Shown in pieces: positions 1 to 9,497 of a stretch of 64,000 nt of DNA (within the stretch, counting starts at the first letter, position 1; every line of letters starts with the position of its first letter). The position numbers and the translations under genes were made by a program. Below the pieces are notes generated by a model. The model was not told the origin of the DNA. It worked only from the letters and a program-made list of their open reading frames with translations, and searched no databases. The stretch is from Vermamoeba vermiformis (lineage: Eukaryota; Tubulinea; Echinamoebida): NCBI GenBank assembly GCA_045837725.1, contig JBEWZL010000239.1:186001-250000 (forward strand), written 5' to 3'.

Positions 1-957
1 CACGAATGTTTGTCGTGATGAATATTGCCAACCAACTTCCAGCCTCTATTGAAAGAAGAATTAGCGGAATTTTAACCAGTACATCTGATCTGATCGGATT
101 TGAAAATTCAAAAGATCGTACGCTACTAATACTAATATTAATACTATAATATCGTACCTTGCTCTAACCATGTCCATAGCTTGCAATACTTTGCTCCAAA
201 ACTGTTCTTGAGCACTTGAATTGGCGCTAATTCGCCCTAGATCTTCCGTCTCTTTGCCAATTTGAAATATTAAGCTTGCTTCGCCACCAGACTAGATCAA
301 ATAATATACTATTAATATATAGTGCATATCGCTATCATTAATTTTTCTGGAATTACCTCTGTTACTCGTAAACAACTCGTACGCGCAAAATAATTTGAAT
401 TTGAATGTGAATTGCCAGGCATATTAGGCAAATAAAATGTAGCTTCGCGCAGCACGAGCTCTTTGCTCATGCCTGGAGGTATGACTAAGCTGCCTGTGCG
501 CATGTAGTCCAAGATCGGTTCGAAGTACCGGCCGTTACGATCTGTTGCAGAAAAATTTATAAGTCGGTGAGTTCTTTTAAGGACATTATTAAGTATGGAA
601 ATATACATGAATCGATTTTAAGCAAATTAACCCAGGGGCGAATTGGATCTGAAATTTAAAAATTTACGCATCTCGTTTCAATTAATATTTAAAAACCCAA
701 AAATATTATAAAAATGCCATCGTTAATATAGGTGAAATATTATTATTACTATAATGCAGGAATTGTAATTACGTACCAATAAAATAATATCCATCCTCAT
801 CAATAACAGCAGGTTTAAGTCCCATTAATAAATCAGTTATATAATTATCTCCCATTGAGCTCACTGTAGCTTCAGTAGTATGATATTTCTTGCCACCCAC
901 ATTAATTTTGATTATTTTGCTCGTGGCGCCAGATGGGATTTGAGGTTTCGATGCCAT
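1..957 (-). CDS. BTB/POZ (KCTD/T1-type) protein, 3' end outside window
   Basis: Four exons are visible (957-777, 541-291 with an intron between 353 and 291, 291-158, 45-1), all with GT-AG introns; the gene runs off the left edge. The first two exons encode a T1-type BTB fold: a short lead, then IKINVGGKKYHTT, and after the first intron DRNGRYFEPILDYMRTG and a LREATFY-like helix, which is the KCTD signature order. The last visible exon (RGWKLVGNIHHDKHS) resembles the part downstream of BTB in KCTD proteins. KCTD proteins usually serve as oligomeric substrate adaptors for CUL3 ubiquitin ligases or as channel auxiliary subunits; no channel segments are visible, so an adaptor role is more likely. 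The start at 957 is the first ATG and leaves a typical 18-residue lead. Which KCTD subfamily it belongs to cannot be decided. Confidence 0.8.
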
Positions 958-1346
958 TTTCAGTAAATAATCTATTTCTATTCTCTTCTAATATACAATA
1001 AATTATTTAAACGATAAATCGCCTTTTCAAAAAACAGGCGATTAATCATGTTTTGGATCTCACGTCAAATTTCTGCGCGAGGTTCAATTTCAATTGCGAA
1101 TTGAATACTTTGCTGAACTTAAGATTGAAATGTTCGTTTGGTGTCAAAGGATTACTCCAATAATGTTCAACGAGTTTGCAAGCAAAAAAAGCCACATCCA
1201 AGCCAAAGAATGAACTGTTGGATTAAAACTCAAGCTGACATTTACATTCCGTCCGATTTACAAACTATTACATTCTATGACTACAATTACATTCGCTGAA
1301 CAATTAAACATATATTACAAGCTCTGAGAGCGAGATCCACTTACTT
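958..1346. promoter_or_regulatory. Spacer between two minus-strand genes; probable promoter of the BTB gene
   Basis: AT-rich spacer of 389 bases with no convincing exon on either strand. It must hold the 3' end of the upstream minus-strand gene and the promoter and 5' UTR of the BTB gene. I see no clear TATA box. Confidence 0.4.
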
Positions 1347-4300
1347 TTACAAACCCGCGCTTAATCCAACGTGGTGTTTGTAAGTAATGTTCAATGGCTG
1401 TCCTAGCATTAACTCCAGCATACTGACCATGAAGTCTACTAGGATCTTCAACCATTTCCAGCAAGGATTACGCACAAAAGTACGCATTAAGAGCTCAACG
1501 CGATCTGCGTGCTTCAGATCTCGTCTTGTGAGCTGCAAATTGACGAGTGCAGCGATGTATATAGCGATGAGGGCAGGAAGGCCAGGCTTGTCGAATACAG
1601 CTGCTTGAACAGATGCTTCTTGCGCATGTTGAGAAGCCTGAATCTCGTTGCCGATCAACCAGTGGTCCAACGCAAGGAAGGCCTAAATGAACATAATTAA
1701 TACCGAATCGAAGGCAATAACGGTATACGAAACAAATGTCGAATCGGAAGCACCCCGAGATTTTCGGGTTCAAATTTGTGTTTCGGGATCTCATGTGTTT
1801 CCAACGCCGAAGCTAAAAATAGCTATCATTTAATCACTAGTTACCTCTTCAATAAGTCGCTTATAAGGCTTAGTGTATCCAGGCTCCACAAGGTCAGCGT
1901 AATTGGCAGCAGTAAAAGTAGCTTTGAGCATGTCGTAATAGTAGAAGATCAAGCCCTTCGTCTCCGTGGATAACATTGATGGTATGACGTGCTCGAGGCT
2001 ACCTTCAACGATGCTACATGGCGTAAATAAATCGTTAGAAACAATTCCGAAGTAAATTTCGAACTTATTCCATATTTGGAAATGTCATTAGATCTGACTT
2101 TCTAGCGTCCAAACTTACCTTTCTCTGTTGGCCATAAGATGCTTGAGATGCTCTCTATAGTTGAGGAGCTCAGGAACCATTGCGCTCATCATCGTAATGA
2201 AGTAAGAGAAGGATTGTAGTTCATGACCGCCATTAGCCGAGGCCCACTTGCAGATCTTCTGGCAGGACGAGAGATTGTTCATGTTGCAGACAATATAGAC
2301 CCATAAGCAAGTCTCGTAAGCTCGCTTCTCCATCGTGGCGTCTTCGCCTACATCCGTCTTCGCTTGGATCAACTGTTCGAAGAGTTGATAGCTGTAGGCA
2401 TTGTAGAACCTAGCCTTGCCAATACTTGACTTGGCACCACAACAAAATGCAAATCGATTCAAGCCATCAGCCAGCAGAATCGAATCACTAAAAAATTTCA
2501 GAAAGTCAGAAGCGTTCTGGAACTCATTCTAAATTCATGATTGTCGGACAATTGTGTACCTTCTGCTTAGCGTAGGACGAGACTGTAAGAGTCCATTAGC
2601 GCATTCGAAAGCCAAAGTCGAGAACTTCTTGGCTTCGTCGCCGTATCCGGAAATGCACGCGCCAATAGTCAACGTCGTGAGGACCTACGAATATTATTAG
2701 CATACTTTTAATCAAGATATGAATCGATTTGTTTGCTTAAAGCGGAGTTTTAGGCTTACTTCAAGCATTTGCGGAGATTGAGGATCGAGATCAAGTCCAC
2801 CCCAGAATTCTCGTCTGTAGACTGCAGTATATGGCGATGGGAAGTACCTCTCGATGTAGTCCCTAAGGCAAATGTATTAAGTATCCGTTACACACAATGT
2901 GTCACCATTCCCTCTCAAAATGAACTCGATCGAATCTTTACCTTTGAACCACGGCGAACTTATGAAACATGGAGTCGTATTCATAAGTGTTGGGCAGGAC
3001 CTTGACCAAGAAGTCGACATTAGGCGATAGGCGTCGCTCTTTCTTGACTGGAGGGCCTCTTGGCGAGTACTCTCCGGATGTGTTTGGCGAATCCGCAGTC
3101 TCGTCCAGATCGTACTCATCTTCGTTGGTAGAGTCGCTATTATGATCTAGCTTCCTCTTCTTCGAGGCAGGAGCTCTATTAGCCTTCTCGCCCTTGCTTA
3201 AGACGCGAATTGGACCAACGCTGTTTGTCGAGTGAATGGATGTGGTCGCCCCGTTCTCTTTTTGGAAGAACGCTGTGAGCGTAAGATTAAGACCATAGCA
3301 TCCGTTATGCAGCTCTAACGAAGTGCTATCAGAGCTGTCCTTTTCTGAGGGGTAGTGGTTGTGGTGCGGATGCTTGTTTACGCCGACACAACAAGCGACT
3401 CGAAAACGAATACGAAGCTCTCCGTTCTCATCGACGCGGTTGACCTCGGAGGGAAGAATCTAAAGAGCTATAATTAGCCTTGGAAAGACTAAACATTTGT
3501 TTTGTGTGACAACCGACCCGATCCAGAAAAATGATAGAATATTTACCTGAATGATACGCTTGTTGTTGATCTCGTCTTGCTCGTTCCATATGTTGTTGCC
3601 CTTGCGCTTCTTTTGAATAACAGCCTTGTCTTTATCAATGCAAACGGAACATTTGCGAAGCGCCTTCGAGGTTTGGTGACAGATCGCGCCCAATTGAAGA
3701 AAGACCTTCTTATCCTTCTTGTTGCTATTATCGCCGCCAAGGTAGGTACGACGTCCATCATAGAACTTGTTTTGCTCGTCGTATTCCGCGACACAGTTCG
3801 TCAAGATCGGATGCCCCTAAAAATATAAAAATTGGGGTCAATCAAATGAGCTTTGATAAACATGATTGTATAGAATAAAATTAACATAATATATGGCAGC
3901 TAATATGGAATTCTAAGCTTGCCAATCGAATTCGATAACTTGACAGGCGGGAAGTCCGGTATGATTAATTTCGTTTTCAACAGGACTCGTGCTCGTTGAA
4001 GGTCGGTAATGTAGTAATACTAAAATATATCTTTATATGTTTATAATTACGTCGGTTGGGTAATTCGCATTTGATTTTTATGTTAATGAAAGTCTTACCG
4101 ATCCATCCATGAATTTAATGACCAGGTTGTACCATTGTAAACGGCTCAATACTTGGTTCTCGACCTGCAAATTGATTTTGCCATCGCTGTCCGAGGCAGC
4201 AAGCGCCGGAGAGTTGGTTTTCATGTCGAATCCCATCCCAACAACATTGCAGCTCGGATGGTAGGCTGGTTGAAGCATGGGAGTCATAGTAACGACCTCG

Positions 4301-4389
4301 CTAGTATATACGGGGCCGAAATACAACTGGCTCATCTCCGAGAACGCCGCAGGATAGCTGCTCATTTCGTCATAATATCGGGGATCCAT
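1347..4389 (-). CDS. Unidentified large protein, possibly a nuclear regulator
   Basis: Nine exons can be chained (4389-4099, 4019-about 3950, 3816-3547, 3459-2942, 2862-2760, 2684-2560, 2487-2119, 2013-1845, 1682-1347). The ATG at 4389 (MDPRYYDE) is used because the open frame further upstream has no ATG. The N-terminal half is hydrophilic, with two cysteine-rich stretches (LRKCSVC, RVACCVG) and basic nuclear-localisation-like clusters (ASKKRKLD, VKKERRLSP) followed by an acidic linker. The C-terminal 300 residues are helical and hydrophobic (DYIERYFPSPYTAVYRREFWGG onward), loosely like the regulatory region of fungal-type transcription factors. I do not recognise the family. A divergent Ig-fold DNA-binding protein of the amoebozoan CudA/STAT sort is a weak possibility from memory only. 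The exon 2/exon 3 joint needs a weak donor (GTCAAG), so that boundary is uncertain. Confidence 0.6.
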
Positions 4390-4919
4390 CTTCAAATGTT
4401 TCGGGTGATTTTTTTTGTTATAGTATTATGGTGATAATAAATCAATCATACTAGGTCGAAAGCCTTGCGTGCTACTCAATATAAATAAAGCGCGCTGACT
4501 GAAAATCTTCCAGACACAAATGGGCTTTTTTGCGCAATTTGACGAGTTGACAGCTCACGTGGGAACTAAATCACCCTTCGGAGGACGCCTCCTTAACGAT
4601 TCCCACGGTTTATAAGATTTTCTTACTAACGCTTTGATTCTCTCAAAATGTTCATGATCCAGGTAGACATTTAGTTTGGAATCATGGTGCGGCATTGAAA
4701 ACTAACTTCGGCTACTAAAATGTGCGCTGAAATGGCGTTTTACGTCTCTCGGCTCCATTTGCCGATAGACATTACGGTTCTTCATTCCAAACCTTAGATT
4801 TTCGGGTGCGATCACGAATTTTGATTTGTTTCATTCTTAGCAGGTTCATAGAACTTTCAACAACGAACCTCGTCGTGTATTTATTCACTTTTAAGAATAA
4901 TATTAGGCCATAGTACAAT
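4390..4919. promoter_or_regulatory. Divergent intergenic region
   Basis: This 530-base spacer separates two divergently transcribed genes and must carry both promoters. No coding potential is seen. A TGACGAGTTGACAGCTCACGT-like stretch near 4540 contains TGACAG and CACGTG-like words, but nothing decisive. Confidence 0.4.
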
Positions 4920-5483
4920 ATGAACAACGGTCAGTTCCCTAGCCCAAACTTTGCTCCACGAGCAGATGCAGCTTCCTTGCCACCAGCAAACGCAAATTAC
5001 CAGCCTTACCAACACAATAATCAGCATTACCATCAGCAAAACTATAATGGCTATAATCAAGCGCCAAGAGGTCGTTGGAGGTCGAATCGGGGTGGAAACT
5101 ACAGCCAAGGCAGAAAAAGAAATTTTAATAATTACAACAACGGTCAACAATACCACAACAATAATTATAGACCTCAAAAATATCAAAGAACGAATTTTAA
5201 CCAAAGAGCGCCCTTTAATTCGGATGGATCCGGAGATAATTCAAATTACCCGTTCTACAAGCCTTCATTCGTTCAAGATCCGTGGAGATTTCTCGAACAA
5301 GGTGTTGCCAGTGGCGAGCACGAAGAAAAATCCGTGGACAATGTTGCCGAACAATACGTAGAGAATCCGGAAGAGATTCAGCTCGATCTTGACGAAGCAG
5401 CACCAAGCGATGAGACAACTGCTTTGGAGCAACAAAATAACGCAGCAATCGAGAATCCCGAAGAAATTCAATTGGACCTCTAA
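4920..5483 (+). CDS. TTDN1/MPLKIP-like low-complexity protein
   Basis: Single-exon gene of 187 codons. The first 100 residues are Asn/Gln/Tyr/Gly/Arg-rich with RGG-like pieces (RGRWRSNRGG), typical of an RNA-binding or phase-separating tail. Around residue 112 sits FYKPSFVQDPWRFLE, which resembles the conserved YFKPSMLEDPWAGLE motif near the C-terminus of human MPLKIP (TTDN1), a nuclear factor linked to lariat debranching and non-photosensitive trichothiodystrophy. The match is from memory and rests on this one motif. Unlike human TTDN1, the protein continues with an acidic tail that holds the same ten-residue motif ENPEEIQLDL twice, the second copy being the very C-terminus. The ATG at 4920 is preceded by an A at -3. 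Alternative: an unrelated RGG-type protein. Confidence 0.65.
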   Translation: MNNGQFPSPNFAPRADAASLPPANANYQPYQHNNQHYHQQNYNGYNQAPRGRWRSNRGGNYSQGRKRNFNNYNNGQQYHNNNYRPQKYQRTNFNQRAPFNSDGSGDNSNYPFYKPSFVQDPWRFLEQGVASGEHEEKSVDNVAEQYVENPEEIQLDLDEAAPSDETTALEQQNNAAIENPEEIQLDL

Positions 5484-5713
5484 CCAGCGGAATGTTTTTC
5501 TGGATGTGCTGGATCGGCTCCTGCTTTGAAGGCTTACAGAGCGTTGCCCACCTTTGCCAATATGCCATGGCAATAATAGCCTTCAAGACCCGATAAATTC
5601 GATTCAAGGAAGAGCTCGCAGTGTACTTATTAAATAATGCCAAGTTTGGAAAATGTGAGGTGCCGATTTATTGCAAGAATTTTTGCAAAGCGGATGTGTC
5701 AACGGTTAGGCGA

Positions 5714-5839
5714 TTACTTCATGATACGGCCAGTCAGCTGCGTATTCTCTCTTATGATAATACGCTCTTCTCTCGGCTCGTCATCTTCGCCAAGCAGATC
5801 TTTGCCTTCTGGAAATTGAATATTTGAACAAAGTGTCAT
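5714..5839 (-). CDS. Possible 41-residue micro-protein, or first exon of a small gene
   Basis: An ATG at 5839 opens a 41-codon frame (MTLCSNIQFPEGKDLLGEDD... ending RENTQLTGRIMK) that stops at 5714. Its composition looks coding and it starts 132 bases downstream of the stop of the palmitoyltransferase gene on the same strand. A second coding-looking stretch in another frame (CELFLESNLSGLEGYYCHG...) ends with a stop near 5531, so the two may be exons of one small gene, but the phases do not join at the obvious GTAATC donor. I do not recognise the product. The rest of 5484-5970 shows only a plus-strand AATAAA near 5857 and AT-rich sequence. Confidence 0.3.
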   Translation of the reverse strand: MTLCSNIQFPEGKDLLGEDDEPREERIIIRENTQLTGRIMK

Positions 5840-5970
5840 AAAAGAATTGTAAAGTAAATAAAACGGTTGCAGTTAAGCAAATTGATGCGATTTATATTTG
5901 TGGAGTCTATTTGTACACGATTATGAAGCGGAAATTAACTTTTTTAGACAAGATCGAAAAAAAAAGATCC

Positions 5971-7650
5971 TTAGTTCAATTTCTCTAATTTGGTATTATC
6001 TTTGGTCGATGGAATAACGACAGATAATGGCTCTTTCTTAGCTAAAATAAGAAAGAAATAAGAAATTGATCTCAAACTGAAACGTAAACAAATCCATTTC
6101 GAAAAAAACGGAAATTGAACCACATTTGGATTTGAAAATACAGGAATGCTTGTGGGATAATAAGACTTACCTTCTTCCACTGTATACGTAGCGCTTAACT
6201 TCCATTCCAAGCCATCGTTTTCAACCGTTCTTACAGGGAAAAACCACCAAAACACGCTACGACCCATAACTTGCTTAATATTATACAAAACGTTGAATGA
6301 GTAGGGCCAGCGATAGTTTTTCTATTCATAATGTTAATATATAGCCACTAATATTTCAAATTCTACTTACGATGCCTAAGCGTTGAATAACGAATTTGCG
6401 ATGTTTTTTCTCGTTGTAGTTTTCAATCGAGGTAAGGTTGCGGAACAACATTGAGAGTTGGAAGTAGCATAACGAGCCTACTGCAATGCATACTGGCAAT
6501 GTCGTAATCAGGTTCAGAATAAACAACGTCAAATTGAGGCCAGAAATAGATCCACCGGGCTAATTAACCGAAAAAAAATAATTAGTCGTTGAAATAAGGA
6601 ATCAAGTGAATATATAATATCATTAGTAGATATATATTGCTCTGAAAAGCCGACCAGTTTAAGATTGGATTTACGATTCAATTAGAATTTTTGCAAAGTT
6701 TGAGTGGCCATGTTCGACACGAAATTACCTTTTTAGAAGTTCGAATGTCGTAAACAATACTAGCAATGATTGTTGCGATCACGTAGCTCATGCCAATGGT
6801 AGCATATGTAACGAATAGGATGAAATACTTGTGGTTATTATGACCCACACAGTTGTTCACCCACGGGCAATGGTGATCCATTCGTTTAACGCATCTGAAT
6901 AAAAATATCATTTAATATACGTCCATATATAACGATAGCGATATAAATACTGCTCGCAAAGCATTTAAATTATATCAAGCGATTTCATGGCGTTCTTTTA
7001 GATCGAGCCGCGGTTCGGTTCTTAAACACCACGTGACTTTAAAATAAAATTGATAAAATAATTACCTGTTACATTCTCTGCAGTGATGCGTGCGCGGTGG
7101 TTTGAACTCTTTGCAGTGCGGGCACCATCGTACTGAATCGAAGTCAAAGCGAATTCTTTTCTTAGCTGGTTTCTTTGCGTCTTCCATTTCTTGTTGCGTG
7201 GCGTTAGGTACCTATTGGGCATGTACATTAATATTTTGCGTAATATTGGAATTGATAGTTGGATTAAACGGCGCAGATCTGACGTTTTACGAAAATTATG
7301 AAAAAAAATCTCAAAAAATCCAAATAATTACGATATAGTTGCCCACCGATATAATAATTATTATTTGTAATTTTCCAATAACTTACCCAGCCAGGAGGAT
7401 TATAACCGGGATCGGAGAAAATAGTCCGTCCCCAACTGACTACAATCATCAACACGACAAAATTAAATACTATAGTGTTAATTAATCCAAATGTAGTGTT
7501 CCACCACTGCCAATGAATAGCCACCACTATCCACCAGCTCGCGTAAGCAAATCCAATTAAAATTGCAACGAGGACCAATAAAGATCTGTCCTGGCACTTC
7601 TGTGAACAACACGTACAGCACGGGCAGTCATCTTCGTCTTCGCAGCACAT
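5971..7650 (-). CDS. DHHC-type palmitoyltransferase
   Basis: Six exons (7650-7387, 7211-7066, 6894-6729, 6559-6371, 6321-6171, 6041-5971) give 328 residues, a normal ZDHHC size. It transfers palmitate to cysteines of membrane-associated proteins, usually at the Golgi or plasma membrane. The order is a Cys-rich cytosolic start ([15 protein letters not shown]), two membrane segments, the Cys-rich domain [20 protein letters not shown], the catalytic [13 protein letters not shown] (residues about 125-137), then two further membrane segments and a lysine-rich tail. All expected zinc ligands and the catalytic Cys are present, so it should be active. The Cys-rich N-terminus could itself be palmitoylated. 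It lies back to back with the SLC25 gene, with a 147-base divergent spacer. Confidence 0.93.
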
Positions 7651-7797
7651 GATATATACAATAAATTATATACAAAGTGTTGTGATTAACAGCACCGGAA
7701 CTGAAAAATAAAAAAAATTTAAATTGAGAACGTTGACCCTGGCGACCACGAGGGACCTTAATTAATATTATATAGATAGTATATTAATTATAAGAAG

Positions 7798-9299
7798 ATG
7801 GATAGATTTGGTGCAGCAGCTGTATTCAATAACTTATTCTTGCAGCCTTTGGATGTGATTAAAACACGAGAAATATTGAGTTCTGATAAGATTAGGACCA
7901 CTGATTTAGCTAGAAATATTTGGAACAACGAAGGGTAAGCATAATAAATTAATTAGAGCTTGTTTCAAAAATACCTGGTCAATCCACCGAAAATTTATTA
8001 CCTGTCATACTCAACAACTTTCTTTAGCCTATTAATATAATATACTGATCGTATTTAATATTAAATAGAGTCCAAGGCTTATATTCAGGTGTTGTCCCGT
8101 CGATTTTAATCAGTATCATTCAGAGTCTATTTAAAAATCGATTGAAAAATTTCTTGGTCGATTATTATGTTACTCATATTAATCCTACGGTAAGAGAATA
8201 TAAATAACTCTATTTTTATAATTTTAAATTCGATCCATAGCTCAAAATCTTTTCAATTTCAGATGCGATAATCTTAAACTAAAATCCAATTGCAATTAGA
8301 CTACCAAAGCATTATCATATGATCGAATATACAAAATAGCGTCATATTAACCGGTCGCTTTACCAAACAGGACGATAGTCGCGATGATTACCCTCGCCCG
8401 CCAAAATTGGTCCCAGAAAACATCTTTTTAGTTGAAACTCTTTCTTACGGCCTCGCTGGTGCTGCACTCTCTGTATTTACTTCGCCTCTCGACGTTATCC
8501 GCGTTGCTATGCAGGCCGATAGAAACGTAAGTTGTTTTAAAAATTTTGAGCTCAATCCGGATCTCGCATTAATTGATTTTATTCTTAGCACAAGTTCCTT
8601 AACGCGTGGGATGCATTCACATATATTTGGCGCGAACAAGGATTCAGCGGATTCTGGCGTGGATTAGTTCCTGCTGCTGTTGGATCCAGTCTCTACAGCG
8701 CGGCACTTTGGGCCATTTACTCGTCAATCAAGAAGCACCTATTTACCAAAAAGGTATTGATTAATATTATAGCCGTCATTGAGAATATATTATAAGGAAT
8801 AATTATCTATAGGGACAATCAGAAAGCAATGTGCCACGTGCTGAACAGACCCTCGCGAATTGGCAACAAAAAAAGAGCAGTTTTTGGCCACTAGCTTTCT
8901 CGCTGTTCATGGCTGGTGTTACTGCTTCAGTGCTCGATGCGCCATTTGATGTGCTCAAGACTCGTCTGCAAGTACGTACAAGCAACGCAGATCCGGATCT
9001 CCTGCACTAACCTTTAAACATTGTTGAATAACGTTGTATTGACGATATTTTTGCGTGTTAGGCCGACATGGTATTCTCTCAGTACAAATACAAAGGATTA
9101 GTTGATGCTGCTACGACTATTAAGAACAACAAGTAAGGACAAAGGAATTCATCCGAATCAATACTAATTTCATTGTAATTACAGCGCTAGCGATTTCTTT
9201 GCCGGAATTGTTCCGAAATGTCTCCGAGCAGGCTTTGCAGGAGTTTTTTCATTGACTACTGTCAGTGCGATTTTATTCTTTGCCGGAAACGATGTATAA
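7798..9299 (+). CDS. Mitochondrial carrier family (SLC25) protein
   Basis: Seven exons (7798-7934, 8069-8189, 8371-8526, 8589-8753, 8813-8971, 9062-9132, 9185-9299) total 307 residues, the usual length. The three carrier repeats are each marked by the Px(D/E)xx(K/R) signature: PLDVIKTRE in repeat 1, PLDVIRVAM in repeat 2 and PFDVLKTRL in repeat 3, with partial second-half motifs (EQGFSGFWRG, DFFAGIVPKCLRAG). Such proteins exchange metabolites across the inner mitochondrial membrane. The first repeat is short and lacks a clear GxxxGxxxG first helix, and the contact-site residues do not point to a known substrate. The intron 8190-8370 is the longest in the gene, and I see no exon in it. Confidence 0.9.
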
Positions 9300-9497
9300 G
9301 TAGAAACTTTATATTTATGTTATTAGCTCCTTTTGAAATTCGTTTAATATAAACATGTGCATATTTGCGATTCAATTGAAGCCTTTTTTGGAAATAATTT
9401 TCTTTATTACATTATAAACGACAAAAATTAAAGAAAAAAGACAAAAATGTTTCGTGGTAATAATACAACAGGAATGAAACGAGACAAGGAAGGATTT

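Noticed and set aside
5215-5643. A 142-codon minus-strand frame antisense to the TTDN1-like gene
   Set aside because: It mostly mirrors the plus-strand gene and has no splice or start support.
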